64,000 nucleotides of DNA from Ruminococcaceae bacterium UBA3818 (GCA_002369315.1 DFDW01000019.1:1-64000); one strand, 5' to 3'. Positions 7,004 to 16,344 are shown, counted from the stretch's first letter. Notes: generated from the letters alone by a model not told the origin. Numbers and translations: made by a program.

Positions 7004-7783
7004 ATGGCAAAAGTAACTTTGTTGGCATATACTCCGGAACCGGAAAAGCTGGTTGCCGCGGCGGCAAAACTGTGCTACAGTTCCAGCAGCCCCCAGACGC
7101 TTATGGACGGACTGACACCGGAAAAAACCGAAAGCTTTTTGGAGATGCTCCAAACAATCGGACACGAAAGTCCTATTGAACACGTGTCCTTTACATTCGG
7201 TATCGAAGGAGTTTCCCGTTCGCTGTTGGCTCAGATCACCCGGCACCGGATCGCCTCTTATAGCGTGCAGAGCCAACGGTATGTGCGGGAAAAAGACTTT
7301 CAGTATGTTACCCCGCCGGAGATTGCCGCCATTCCCGAAGCGCTGGAATTGTATGAGCAGACCATGACCCAAATCGGCGAAAGCTATGACCGCCTGGCAG
7401 CTATGCTGAAGCAGAAACACACCGAAACGCTTATGGCTGGGGGGATGGAAGAAAAAGCCGCGGCTCGCAAAGCGGAAAAAATGGCTATTGAGGATGCTCG
7501 CTTTGTTCTGCCCAACGCCTGCGATACCCAGATGGTGGTGACGATGAACGCGCGCAGCCTTTATAACTTTTTCCGGCACCGCTGCTGCAACCGGGCCCAG
7601 TGGGAGATCCGGGAAGTGGCGTACCAGATGCTGGCGCTGGTACATGAGGTGGCGCCTACGTTGTTTCAAAATGCCGGTGCCCCTTGCATCTGCGGAAATT
7701 GCCCGGAGGGTAAGATGAGCTGCGGCCATCCGGATGAGGTGCGGGCGTATGACGCCATGAGAAAGGGGAAAGCTACCAGATGA
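7004..7783 (+). CDS. thyX: Flavin-dependent thymidylate synthase
   Basis: 259 residues, the usual ThyX length. It makes dTMP from dUMP with methylene-tetrahydrofolate and FAD/NADPH, leaving tetrahydrofolate and not dihydrofolate. The signature RHRxxSxxxxSxR is complete at 80-92, and FFRHRCCNRAQWEIRE near residue 190 supplies further FAD/dUMP ligands. Clustered Cys near the C-terminus (CICGNCPEG) are unusual but seen in clostridial relatives. The stop overlaps the tmk start (ATGA), implying translational coupling. Confidence 0.95.
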   Translation: MAKVTLLAYTPEPEKLVAAAAKLCYSSSSPQTLMDGLTPEKTESFLEMLQTIGHESPIEHVSFTFGIEGVSRSLLAQITRHRIASYSVQSQRYVREKDFQYVTPPEIAAIPEALELYEQTMTQIGESYDRLAAMLKQKHTETLMAGGMEEKAAARKAEKMAIEDARFVLPNACDTQMVVTMNARSLYNFFRHRCCNRAQWEIREVAYQMLALVHEVAPTLFQNAGAPCICGNCPEGKMSCGHPDEVRAYDAMRKGKATR

Positions 7784-8442
7784 AACTGATCGTCATCGAA
7801 GGGTTGGACGGCAGTGGGAAAGCGACCCAGACGGCGATTTTGGCACAGGAGCTGACCCAAATGGGCGTACCGGTCAAAACCGTGTCGTTCCCCGATTACG
7901 AAAAACCCTGGTCCTGCCTGGTACGAATGTATCTGGAGGGGCAGTTCGGCAGCCGCCCGGAGGATGTCAGCGCTTATGCGGCGTCCAGCTTTTTCGCCAT
8001 GGACCGCTTTGCCAGTTACCGCACCGGATGGCAGAAAGACTATGAGGAGGGTACGGTGATCCTCTGCGACCGGTATGTGGGGTCGAACGCCATCCATCAG
8101 TCGGTGAAGCTCCCGCGGCAGGAATGGGATATGTTTTTAGACTGGCTGTTCGATTTTGAATACAAAAAGCTGGGGTTGCCGGAACCGGCGGCGACCGTAT
8201 ATCTGAAAATGCACCCGGACACCTCAAAAAACCTGTTGGCCCAGCGCTATGGCGGGGATGAGGGAAAAAAGGATATTCACGAAAAAAATCTCAATTATTT
8301 GCTGGCCTGTCACGAAGCGGCCGGTTATGTGGCCGAAAAATGTGGCTGGCGGGTTGTGGAATGTTGCGATGGGCAGAACCTGCTGTCCCGGGAAGAGGTG
8401 GCGAAAAAAGTAATTGCCGCGTTGTCGGATTTGTTTGAATAA
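7780..8442 (+). CDS. tmk: Thymidylate kinase (dTMP kinase)
   Basis: 220 residues with P-loop GLDGSGKAT at 8-16, the DR(Y) motif in LCDRYVGSN and a family-typical core. It phosphorylates dTMP to dTDP, the step straight after ThyX, which fits the four-base ATGA overlap with thyX. The sequence belongs to the divergent clostridial type of deoxynucleoside monophosphate kinase; the usual LID arginines are less obvious than in E. coli Tmk, so a second tmk elsewhere in the genome is possible. Confidence 0.87.
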   Translation: MKLIVIEGLDGSGKATQTAILAQELTQMGVPVKTVSFPDYEKPWSCLVRMYLEGQFGSRPEDVSAYAASSFFAMDRFASYRTGWQKDYEEGTVILCDRYVGSNAIHQSVKLPRQEWDMFLDWLFDFEYKKLGLPEPAATVYLKMHPDTSKNLLAQRYGGDEGKKDIHEKNLNYLLACHEAAGYVAEKCGWRVVECCDGQNLLSREEVAKKVIAALSDLFE

Positions 8443-8521
8443 AATCGTTTTTCTGGACAAGAAAGAGAAGATAGGATAAAATAAAAAGATAAACAGATGT
8501 TTAAAGATGGGGGATTGAAAG

Positions 8522-9058
8522 ATGGTTTATGTGTTTTTAGCGCAGGGATTTGAAGAAATTGAGGCGCTGACGGTGGTGGATATCCTGCGCCGCGCGGAAC
8601 TGGAAGTAAAAACAGTGGGAGTTACCGGCGAGATCGTTGGCGGTTCGCATGGGATCGTTGTGGCTTGTGATACGGTGGAGGGAGTCATCGATCCGGCCGA
8701 GGCGCAATTGATTGTGCTGCCCGGCGGAATTCCCGGTACCTTGAACCTGGAAAAATCTGCCGTGGTGAAAGAGGCCATCCGCAGCGCGATGGAGGACAAC
8801 CGCTATATCGGCGCGATTTGCGCTGCCCCCTCCATTTTAGGGCACATGGGATATCTGGACGACCGGGAGATCACCTGCTACCCCGGGTTTGAGTCTCAGA
8901 TGCCGAAAGCCTATTACACCGGCGAAAAGGTGGTTGTTTCGGACAATATTATTATGGGAAAGGGCGCAGGCGTAGCGGTGGATTTTGCGCTTAAACTGGT
9001 GGAAGTCATGGTGTCGCCAGAACGGGCAAAAGCGCTGAGAGAGTCGTTGCAATGCTAA
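8522..9058 (+). CDS. DJ-1/PfpI family protein
   Basis: 178 residues with a flavodoxin-like fold. The conserved Glu is in QGFEEIEA (about residue 14) and the reactive Cys sits at the nucleophile elbow, AICAAPS (Cys100). Starts with VYVFLAQGFEEIEALT as in YajL/ThiJ relatives. Proposed roles in the family include glyoxalase-like deglycation and oxidative-stress protection; the biochemical role is not settled. The gene has its own GGGGGAT ribosome site, and its end overlaps the next gene by seven bases. Confidence 0.9.
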   Translation: MVYVFLAQGFEEIEALTVVDILRRAELEVKTVGVTGEIVGGSHGIVVACDTVEGVIDPAEAQLIVLPGGIPGTLNLEKSAVVKEAIRSAMEDNRYIGAICAAPSILGHMGYLDDREITCYPGFESQMPKAYYTGEKVVVSDNIIMGKGAGVAVDFALKLVEVMVSPERAKALRESLQC

Positions 9059-9669
9059 AAAGACGAGATATCCGCGCGGAAAAAAATGAGCTGCGCCGCC
9101 GGATGAAAAAATTTCGCCGGGAAATGCCGGCGGCGGTAAAACAGAAAAAAGACGATGCGATCCGGCGGGGAATACAGGCGCTTGGCCAGTATCAGGCCTG
9201 CGAGACGCTTTTGACGTTTGTATCCACGCCAATCGAAGTGGATACCCATGCTCTGATTGAAGAAGCACTGCGAAGCGGAAAAACGGTGGCGGTCCCTTAC
9301 TGCATCGACGGAACGAGACAGATGGATTTTTACTGCATCCGGTCGATGGATGATCTGGTCCCACGGACATTCGGCGTGCTTGAGCCGCTGATTGATCGCT
9401 GCCCAAAGCTGACTGATACCAAAAACAGCGTTTGTCTTGTGCCCGGTCTCGCGTTTGACCGGCACGGTTTTCGGCTCGGGTACGGAAAAGGATACTATGA
9501 CCGTTTTTTATCCGGATATACCGGCTTTAAAATTGGAATTGTATATGAAGAGTGTTTGTGCCAGCGTTTGCCGCATGGCTATTACGATGTGGCGGTCGAT
9601 TTGCTGGTGACAGAAAAAAGACGGAAAAAACCGTTTTTTTTACCGGCCAAACACAGCGGGAAAGCGTAA
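9052..9669 (+). CDS. 5-formyltetrahydrofolate cyclo-ligase
   Basis: A 205-residue cytosolic enzyme (MTHFS/YgfA family) that converts 5-formyl-THF to 5,10-methenyl-THF with ATP, returning folate to the active pool. The ATP/folate signature RLGYGKGYYDR is at 141-151, and basic residues at the N-terminus (RRRMKKFRR) match the substrate-binding helix. The ATG overlaps the stop of the DJ-1 gene, so the two are co-translated. Confidence 0.92.
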   Translation: MLKRRDIRAEKNELRRRMKKFRREMPAAVKQKKDDAIRRGIQALGQYQACETLLTFVSTPIEVDTHALIEEALRSGKTVAVPYCIDGTRQMDFYCIRSMDDLVPRTFGVLEPLIDRCPKLTDTKNSVCLVPGLAFDRHGFRLGYGKGYYDRFLSGYTGFKIGIVYEECLCQRLPHGYYDVAVDLLVTEKRRKKPFFLPAKHSGKA

Positions 9670-9762
9670 TGCTTGCCCGGCTTAAGAAAATAAGGCAGTT
9701 CAAAAGAATCAAGTTTTGCCAAAACATGCGCTTTGGGCTGCGTAAGCCCCATGGAGGAACCA

Positions 9763-11340
9763 ATGAACGAAAAGAACGAGCAGGACATTTTTAAGAATTT
9801 AATTGACAGCATCCATGTGGATGAAGATGCCGCTCCCGAAAAAGAACCGGTACAGGTTCCCGTGCGTCAGTCCGGCGCCCCCGGAATATCGGACCGCCCG
9901 GTGCAGGAAAATGGGGCGGAGCCGGCCGTGGTGCCGATTCACCGCACCAATAGTGAGGACGAAGCGCTCCCCAAATGGCTGACGGAAAAACGGCCGCCGG
10001 CACGGGAGGAACACCCGGCGTCCAGCGAGTCCCGCCGGGCGTCCGTATCGAAACCGGCGAGTGGACAAGTCCAGGCAGGGCGTTCCGTTTCTTCCCGCGA
10101 AGAAAGGGGAGCCCGGCCGTCAGAAAAAGCGCGGCCCAACAGTTCTGCACAGGAGAAAGGCCAGCCTTCGGCTGCGCCGGCGGAAGATACGCAGCGAAAA
10201 ACGGCGCCTTCCGGCGGAAAAACCAAGAAGAAGGTCAAAAAGCAGTACCGTGTGGGGCGGGCGCTTCTTCTGACGCTGCTGTTTCTTGCGCTGAGCGTAT
10301 ATCTGGCTTTTTTTGCGATCCATGCCTTTGAAGATCTGACTGCGGTAACGCTGTTCGGAGATGATGGCGCAGCAGAGCAGCAAATGACAGTGGAAATTCC
10401 CAAGGGATCTTCTACCGGTGAAATCGCGCAAATCCTGAAAAAGAATGGCGTGATCACCGAACCGCTTGTGTTTCGGCTGTATGTTATGCTGAAGCAGAAA
10501 GACGGTTTTCAAAGCGGCGAATATATCATGACCGATAAAATGGATTACGATTCCATTATTTACGCGCTTCAGGCCGGAACAGAACGCACCGATGTCGTGA
10601 AAATCATGTTCCCGGAGGGCTCTACCTCTGTGGACATCGCTCAAAAGCTGGAAGAAAAAGGCGTTTGCTCCGCCAAAGAGTTTTTGACGGCTTTAAACAG
10701 CAGCGATTATAACTACACGTTTGTGGACAATATCCCGCAAAACGCGCTGCGGTTTTATAAATTGGAAGGCTATCTCTTCCCCAATACCCAGGAATTCTTT
10801 GTGGGTGAGAGTGTGAGCTCGGTCGTCGACCGTTTCTTAAAGGACTTCAACACCAAAATTACCGATGAAATGCGTACACGTATGAACGAGCTGAACCTGA
10901 CACTGGATCAGACGCTGGCCTTGGCGTCCATCATTCAGAAAGAAGCCAGTGACCCGGATGAAATGAAAAATATTTCCGAAGTGTTCCACAACCGCCTGCG
11001 CAACTCCGATGCTTATCCGAACCTGCAGTCTGACCCGACGATCTACTATGTGGAGCAGGTCATCAAAAAGAATATCGGAATGACCAATCAGGCGATGTAC
11101 GATGCGTATAACACCTATGTCTGCAACGGCCTGCCGGTAGGCCCGATTTGCAATCCAGGATTGGATGCGATCGAGGCGGCGCTTTATCCGGCGCAGCATG
11201 AACAGACTTATTATTACTTTGTCACCGACAATGCAGGTACCTATTATTATGCAGAAACGCTGGATCAGCATAACGCCAACATTGCACAGGCAGACAAAGT
11301 CAACGCGGAATTGGCGAAAAACGCTTCCGCCGCAAGCTAA
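9763..11340 (+). CDS. mltG: Endolytic murein transglycosylase MltG (YceG)
   Basis: 525 residues. The first ~160 are low-complexity, rich in Ser/Pro/Glu/Arg and cytoplasmic. One transmembrane helix (about 165-190, RALLLTLLFLALSV) anchors an extracellular YceG domain. The catalytic Glu is in SIIQKEASDP (about 393), and the family hallmarks FHNRL, LQSDPT and LPVGPICNPG follow. MltG cuts nascent glycan strands and sets their length. ATG 9763 has GGAGG seven bases upstream; two in-frame upstream starts (9733, 9751) are less well placed. The order mltG then a U32 protein resembles the yrrL-yrrN/O region of Bacillus. Confidence 0.93.
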   Translation: MNEKNEQDIFKNLIDSIHVDEDAAPEKEPVQVPVRQSGAPGISDRPVQENGAEPAVVPIHRTNSEDEALPKWLTEKRPPAREEHPASSESRRASVSKPASGQVQAGRSVSSREERGARPSEKARPNSSAQEKGQPSAAPAEDTQRKTAPSGGKTKKKVKKQYRVGRALLLTLLFLALSVYLAFFAIHAFEDLTAVTLFGDDGAAEQQMTVEIPKGSSTGEIAQILKKNGVITEPLVFRLYVMLKQKDGFQSGEYIMTDKMDYDSIIYALQAGTERTDVVKIMFPEGSTSVDIAQKLEEKGVCSAKEFLTALNSSDYNYTFVDNIPQNALRFYKLEGYLFPNTQEFFVGESVSSVVDRFLKDFNTKITDEMRTRMNELNLTLDQTLALASIIQKEASDPDEMKNISEVFHNRLRNSDAYPNLQSDPTIYYVEQVIKKNIGMTNQAMYDAYNTYVCNGLPVGPICNPGLDAIEAALYPAQHEQTYYYFVTDNAGTYYYAETLDQHNANIAQADKVNAELAKNASAAS

Positions 11341-11352
11341 GAGGAAAAAATG

Positions 11353-11384
11353 CAAACAGTCACCGGATAACCGGTGGCTGTTTG
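11353..11384 (+). other. Perfect 14-bp hairpin between mltG and the U32 gene
   Basis: CAAACAGTCACCGG and CCGGTGGCTGTTTG flank a four-base loop. No U-run follows, so it is more likely an RNA-stabilising or processing hairpin than a terminator. Confidence 0.6.
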
Positions 11385-11426
11385 TGTGCAGGGCAAAAAG
11401 TCTCAGAAAAGAGAAAGGTGGCTGCT

Positions 11427-12650
11427 ATGGCAGATTGGAAACGGCCGGAGGTTTTGGCACCCGCCGGGGATTTTGAGCGGCTGACCGCAGCGGTGCGGTA
11501 TGGCGCGGACGCGATCTATTTGGGCGGCAAGGATTTTGGCATGCGCGCGTCACCGGTGAATTTTACCGAGGAAGAGTTGGTACATGCCGTTGATTTCTGC
11601 CACAGAAAGGGCGTAAAGGTCTATGTTACCTGCAATATCCTACCGCGGGAAGAGGATCTTTCCACTTTGCCCGCCTATCTGCATTTTTTGCAGGATGCGG
11701 GGGTCGACGCACTGATCGTAGCGGATATCGGGGTCATGATGCTTTGCCGGCGTGAAATTCCCCAAATGGAATTGCACATGTCCACCCAGACCGGTGTTGT
11801 CAACCATTTAACCGCATCGGAGCTGTATCGGATGGGGGTCAAGCGGGTGGTCTTGGCCCGGGAACTGGGCCTGGAAGAGATCCGGCAGATTCGGAAAAAT
11901 ACGCCTCCGGAACTGGAAATCGAAGCTTTTGTGCATGGCGCCATGTGTATGTCCTTTTCGGGACGGTGCGTGCTCTCCAACTACCTGGCGGGGCGCGATG
12001 CCAACCGGGGAGAATGTGCTCAGCCGTGCCGTTGGAGTTACCATCTTGTGGAGGAAAAACGGCCGGGTGAATTTTTCCCGATTTTTGAGGAAGAGGACGG
12101 TACTTATATCCTGAACGCGAAGGACTTATGCATGATTGAATATCTGGACCAATTGGCGGATGCCGGGATTACCAGCTTTAAGATCGAGGGCCGGGCCAAA
12201 TCCTTTTACTATGTGGCTACCGTTACCAACGCTTATCGCTGCGCGGTGGATCTGTTGGCAAAAGATCCGTCTCATTACCGCCTGCCCGATTGGATTTTGG
12301 AAGAAACGAAAAAGGTCAGCCATCGGCAGTATTGCACCGGATTTTATTTCGGCCGGCCGCAAAGCGGCCAGTATTACGAAAGCGGCGGCTATATCCGCAG
12401 TTATGATGTGGCGGCTGTAGTCGAAGGTTGGTCGGACGGCGTACTGCATTGCACACAGCGCAACCGCTTTTTTCCCGGTGATACGCTGGAAATCCTCTCT
12501 CCGGGAGAGCCGCCGGTATCTTTTCCGGTCGCGGCGATTTTAGACGAGAACGGACAACCGTTGGAATCGGCAAAGCACCCTATGCAGCATCTGAGGATTC
12601 CATGCGCCGGGCCACTTTTGCAAGGGACGATTCTGCGGCGAAAAGGATAA
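11427..12650 (+). CDS. U32-family protein, TrhP-like (tRNA uridine hydroxylation)
   Basis: 407 residues beginning with the U32 pattern RPEVLAPAGDFERLTAAVRYGADAIYLGG. The Cys-containing signature CMSFSGRCVLSNYLAGRD...CAQPCRW spans 174-202 and supplies the Fe-S cluster ligands known for TrhP/RlhA. U32 proteins were first called collagenases, but TrhP (YegQ/YrrO) is needed for 5-hydroxyuridine at tRNA position 34. The neighbourhood (after mltG) matches trhP of Firmicutes. ATG 11427 was chosen from GAAAGGTGG upstream. Confidence 0.87.
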   Translation: MADWKRPEVLAPAGDFERLTAAVRYGADAIYLGGKDFGMRASPVNFTEEELVHAVDFCHRKGVKVYVTCNILPREEDLSTLPAYLHFLQDAGVDALIVADIGVMMLCRREIPQMELHMSTQTGVVNHLTASELYRMGVKRVVLARELGLEEIRQIRKNTPPELEIEAFVHGAMCMSFSGRCVLSNYLAGRDANRGECAQPCRWSYHLVEEKRPGEFFPIFEEEDGTYILNAKDLCMIEYLDQLADAGITSFKIEGRAKSFYYVATVTNAYRCAVDLLAKDPSHYRLPDWILEETKKVSHRQYCTGFYFGRPQSGQYYESGGYIRSYDVAAVVEGWSDGVLHCTQRNRFFPGDTLEILSPGEPPVSFPVAAILDENGQPLESAKHPMQHLRIPCAGPLLQGTILRRKG

Positions 12651-12835
12651 AAGGACGCAAAAATCAGAAAAAAGAGGCGTTTTCCACCGCCTTTGCCGCC
12701 TGCCGTCGTTGAAATCGCATAGGTTGGGGAAAATATTTTGTCTAATCCACACAAACCAAATGGTTTTTGCTTTGCTTTTGTTTATCCAACAAGCAGAAAT
12801 TTGCAGAAAAACCTGCAAACTTCCGCCGGGATGCG

Positions 12836-12863
12836 TTGACGAAATGCGTTGCTGTGATATAAT
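12836..12863 (+). promoter_or_regulatory. Promoter for ptsH
   Basis: TTGACG (12836-12841), a 16-base spacer and a consensus TATAAT (12858-12863), leaving a leader of about 80 bases. The rest of the gap from 12651 shows no gene. Confidence 0.8.
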
Positions 12864-12948
12864 AATAATCGAGTTTGGCTGTTCCGCAAGGAATTGTTTA
12901 GAAGAAGCAAGGCCCAATTTTAGATGAAGAAGCAGGAGAGTTGTAGTA

Positions 12949-13212
12949 ATGTTTGTAAAAGATGTTCAGGTTCAGAACCAGGTAGGTTTGCATGCACGTC
13001 CCGCGACTTTCTTTATTCAGAAAGCGAATGAGTACAAGTCTTCCATTTGGGTGGAGAAAGATGAGCGCCGCGTAAACGCGAAGAGCTTGTTGGGCGTTCT
13101 TTCCCTGGGAATTGTCGGCGGTACGACTATCCGCATTATTGCCGACGGCGCTGATGAGGAACAGGCAGTCAGCGGTCTGGTGAAACTGGTGGAGTCCGGT
13201 TTTGCCGAATAA
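12949..13212 (+). CDS. ptsH: Phosphocarrier protein HPr
   Basis: 87 residues. His15 lies in GLHARPATFF, the site phosphorylated by enzyme I for sugar uptake. Ser46 lies in VNAKSLLGVLSLGI, the site used by HPr kinase for catabolite control, so this is a true HPr and not Crh. It is expressed alone here from a consensus promoter; enzyme I is not adjacent. The gene is followed by a GC-rich hairpin. Confidence 0.96.
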   Translation: MFVKDVQVQNQVGLHARPATFFIQKANEYKSSIWVEKDERRVNAKSLLGVLSLGIVGGTTIRIIADGADEEQAVSGLVKLVESGFAE

Positions 13213-13225
13213 TCACACAGCATGA

Positions 13226-13268
13226 TAAAAAGCCTCCCGGGCAAGCTGCACGGTGGGGCTTTTTTCCT
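13226..13268 (+). terminator. Terminator after ptsH
   Basis: AAAGCCTCCC pairs imperfectly with GGTGGGGCTTT, followed by six T. It lies just before the uvrC ribosome site. Confidence 0.7.
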
Positions 13269-13294
13269 ATCTTTTTGTGAAAGAAGGGCGGAAT

Positions 13295-15130
13295 ATGAAT
13301 AACCCGAGACTGGAATATCTGCGGGAAAAGGTGAAACAGCTTCCCAAAGAACCGGGCGTATATATCATGCGGGACAAAAGCGGCAAGATTATTTATATCG
13401 GAAAAGCCAAAGCGCTTCGCAACCGGGTATCCAGCTATTTTCGCAGCGTGGAAAAGCATCTGGAAAAAGTGTATAAAATGGTGGAGAATGTCTATGATTT
13501 TGAGACGATTGTCACCGACAGCGAATTCGAAGCGCTGGTGTTGGAATGCAGCCTGATTAAACAGTATACGCCGAAATACAATATCCTGCTCAAAGATGAT
13601 AAGGGGTATTCTTATATTAAAATAACACCTCCTCCCTACAGCCGAATCCAGGCGGTATTGCAGAAACAGGAGAACGACGGATGCACCTATCTGGGGCCGT
13701 ATATGTCCTCCTATGTGGTCAAGCAGACGGTGGATGAGGCCAATAAGGTATTCATGCTGCCGACCTGCAACCGAAAATTCCCCCAGGAGTTTCGCAAAGG
13801 GCGCCCTTGTCTGAATTTCCATATCAAACAATGCGTCGGCCTTTGTCGGGGAAGGATCGGTGAAGCGGAGTATGCCGCCCGGTTGGAAGAAGCGCTGGAT
13901 TTTATCCGGGGCGGGTCGGCCCGGGCGCTGGAGCGGCTGGAAGAACAGATGATGCGCGCCAGCGAAAACCTGGATTTTGAAAAAGCGGCCCAGTACCGGG
14001 ATCGGATACAGGCGATCCAGCGGATCACGGACCGGCAGAAGGTGGTCAGCTCCAAAGCGGCGGACGCTGATATTGTGGCCTTTACCCAAAGCGACAGCGC
14101 CACTGCGGCGGCAGTGCTTCTGTTTCGGAATCACCGGCTGGTGGATAAAAAGGACTTTGTGTTTTATGAAAGCGGAGACCTACCCGCCTTTCGCCGGGAG
14201 TTTTTATTGAGTTTCTATCGGGAGGATATCCCCCGCGTGATAGAAGTGGACGGAGATTTTGAGGACCGGGAATTGACGGAAGCGTATTTTTCACAGAAAA
14301 TGGGGCACAAAATTACCATTACGGTGCCGCAGCGGGGAGAACAGGCAAAACTGGTGGAAATGGCGCGCAATAATGCGTCTCAGCGGCTTTCCCACGAGGT
14401 ATCCCGCACAGGGCGGGAGCTTTCTGCCCTGGATGAGTTGGCTCGCCTTCTGGGCCTTGGGGCGCCGCCGTCTTACATCGAGGCGTATGACATTTCCAAT
14501 ATCGGCGCCGATACCATTGTGGGCGGCATGGTGGTGTTTGAGGGCGGGCGACCGCAGAAAAAATACTACCGTAAATTTAAAATGAAAACCCAGCTGACGC
14601 CCGACGACTATGCCAGCATGCGGGAGATGCTTTTCCGCCGCTTTGCCCGTTATGAGCAGGAAAAGGACACGGGCGAAGGGTTCGGCCGTCTGCCGGACCT
14701 GATCTTGCTGGACGGCGGAAAAGGCCATGTGGCGGCCATCCAGCCCTTGCTGGAGGAAATGGGAATGAACGTGCCGGTATTCGGTATGGTCAAGGATGAC
14801 CGGCATCGGACCCGCGCCATCGCCAAAGACGGCGGGGAGATCGCCATCAATGCCAATAAGAATGCTTTTTCCCTGGTCACCCGCATCCAGGATGAGGTGC
14901 ATCGCTATACCATTGATTTTTCCCGCAAGAGCCACCGGAAAAGCGGTATGGAACTGGCAATGACTTCGGTAGAAGGGATCGGCCCGGCACGGGCGAAGGC
15001 GCTGTTCACGGCGTTTAAAACCCAAAAGGCCATGCGGCAGGCGACAGTGGAAGAGTTAGCGGCGGTGAAAGGGATGACATCGCCCTGCGCCCAGCGCCTG
15101 TACGATTGGCTGCACGCTGATGAGGAATAG
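13295..15130 (+). CDS. uvrC: Excinuclease ABC subunit C
   Basis: 611 residues, the full family length. The N-terminal GIY-YIG nuclease (GVYIMRD at 21, YIGKAK at 34) makes the 3' incision. A UVR domain (LEEQMMRASENLDFEKAAQYRDRIQAI, about 210-240) binds UvrB, the RNase H-like domain (YDISNIGAD...LILLDGGKGH) makes the 5' incision, and two HhH motifs (VEGIGPARAKALF, AAVKGMTSPCAQRL) close the protein. ATG 13295 was preferred because of AAGGGCGG upstream. Confidence 0.97.
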   Translation: MNNPRLEYLREKVKQLPKEPGVYIMRDKSGKIIYIGKAKALRNRVSSYFRSVEKHLEKVYKMVENVYDFETIVTDSEFEALVLECSLIKQYTPKYNILLKDDKGYSYIKITPPPYSRIQAVLQKQENDGCTYLGPYMSSYVVKQTVDEANKVFMLPTCNRKFPQEFRKGRPCLNFHIKQCVGLCRGRIGEAEYAARLEEALDFIRGGSARALERLEEQMMRASENLDFEKAAQYRDRIQAIQRITDRQKVVSSKAADADIVAFTQSDSATAAAVLLFRNHRLVDKKDFVFYESGDLPAFRREFLLSFYREDIPRVIEVDGDFEDRELTEAYFSQKMGHKITITVPQRGEQAKLVEMARNNASQRLSHEVSRTGRELSALDELARLLGLGAPPSYIEAYDISNIGADTIVGGMVVFEGGRPQKKYYRKFKMKTQLTPDDYASMREMLFRRFARYEQEKDTGEGFGRLPDLILLDGGKGHVAAIQPLLEEMGMNVPVFGMVKDDRHRTRAIAKDGGEIAINANKNAFSLVTRIQDEVHRYTIDFSRKSHRKSGMELAMTSVEGIGPARAKALFTAFKTQKAMRQATVEELAAVKGMTSPCAQRLYDWLHADEE

Positions 15131-15141
15131 CGGCCGGGATA

Positions 15142-15170
15142 TTGACATCCGGTGGATTTTGCCCCATAAT
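15142..15170 (+). promoter_or_regulatory. Promoter for the rsmD-coaD operon
   Basis: TTGACA (15142-15147), a 17-base spacer and CATAAT (15165-15170), just after the uvrC stop. Confidence 0.7.
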
Positions 15171-15235
15171 AACCGTATATAAGAATGACGAAAGAAGTCG
15201 TTTTCAATCGAAGCAAAACGCGATGGAGGAGAAAA

Positions 15236-15781
15236 ATGAGGATCATTACCGGTTCGGCCCGTGGGCGCAGGCTCACAGCGCCGCAGGGAATGGATGTGCG
15301 GCCGACAGCGGAAGTGACCAAAGAGGCTGTGTTTTCCGCCATTCATTTTGAGGTAGAGGGCGCGCGGATGCTGGATTTGTTCGCCGGCACCGGCCAAATG
15401 GGCCTGGAAGCAATCAGCCGTGGAGCGCGTTCGGTGACCTTTGTAGAGAATGGACGGCCTTCGCTGGAAGCGCTGCGAGCCAATATTGCAGCCTGCGGAT
15501 TCGAACAGCAATGCCGGGTGGTCGCGATGGATGCAATTGGCTTTTTAAAGCTTGGCGGCGGGGAATACGATATCGCTTTTATCGATCCGCCTTACAACCA
15601 GGGACTGGCGCAGGCGGCGCTTCCGTTGGTAGCGCAGCAGATGGCGCCCGGCGGGATCATCCTGTGCGAAACCGATCGGCATGAAGAAATGCCCAAAGAG
15701 GCGGGCGTATTCTCTTTGATAAAGACCCGCAGGTACGGAAAAGCGATGATTCACACCTATCGGGTTTTGGAAGAGGAGTAG
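15236..15781 (+). CDS. rsmD: 16S rRNA (guanine(966)-N2)-methyltransferase
   Basis: 181 residues. The SAM-binding loop DLFAGTG is at 47-53 and the N-methyltransferase motif DPPY at 117-120. The N-terminus RIITGSARGRRL is characteristic of RsmD. The enzyme methylates G966 of 16S rRNA during 30S assembly. It is followed after three bases by coaD, a gene pair conserved throughout bacteria. ATG 15236 carries GGAGG at seven bases; the longer frame from 15185 lacks a ribosome site. Confidence 0.95.
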   Translation: MRIITGSARGRRLTAPQGMDVRPTAEVTKEAVFSAIHFEVEGARMLDLFAGTGQMGLEAISRGARSVTFVENGRPSLEALRANIAACGFEQQCRVVAMDAIGFLKLGGGEYDIAFIDPPYNQGLAQAALPLVAQQMAPGGIILCETDRHEEMPKEAGVFSLIKTRRYGKAMIHTYRVLEEE

Positions 15782-15784
15782 CGG

Positions 15785-16279
15785 ATGAGAATTGCGGTGT
15801 GCCCCGGCAGCTTTGATCCGGTGACCAAAGGCCATTTGGACATTGTAACGCGGGCTTCAAAATTATTTGACAGAGTGATCGTTCTGGTGGTAATCAATGC
15901 TGCCAAAACGCCGAGTTTTACGCCGGAAGAGCGGGTGGCGATGATCCGTGAAGTGATCGGCGACGACCTGCCCAACGTGGAGGTCGATACCTTTTCGGGC
16001 CTGCTGGCCGACTATGTCCGGAATGTGGGCGCAGTTGCCATTGTGAAAGGCTTGCGGGCGGTATCGGATTTTGAGTATGAATTCCAGATGGCGTTGGCCA
16101 ATAAAAAGCTCAACCCGGCGGCGGACACGGTATTTTTAACGACCGCTTCGCAGAATATGTACTTGAGCTCCAGCCTGGTCAAACAAATTGCCCAGTTCGG
16201 CGGGGATATTTCTGATTTTTTGCCGCCGCAGATTGTGGATAAAGTAGCCGGGCGTTTGTGTAAAAAGGAGATACAGTGA
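15785..16279 (+). CDS. coaD: Phosphopantetheine adenylyltransferase
   Basis: 164 residues. It shows the nucleotidyltransferase signature CPGSFDPVTKGHLDI (TxGH at 14-17) and the C-terminal SSSLVK motif. It adenylylates 4'-phosphopantetheine in the fourth step of coenzyme A synthesis. Sits directly behind rsmD in one transcript. Confidence 0.97.
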   Translation: MRIAVCPGSFDPVTKGHLDIVTRASKLFDRVIVLVVINAAKTPSFTPEERVAMIREVIGDDLPNVEVDTFSGLLADYVRNVGAVAIVKGLRAVSDFEYEFQMALANKKLNPAADTVFLTTASQNMYLSSSLVKQIAQFGGDISDFLPPQIVDKVAGRLCKKEIQ

Positions 16280-16344
16280 AAAATGTGCTCTACCGGTATG
16301 CGCCGGTTTTGCCGTAAAACAGCAGCTTAAGGGAGGGGTTACCT

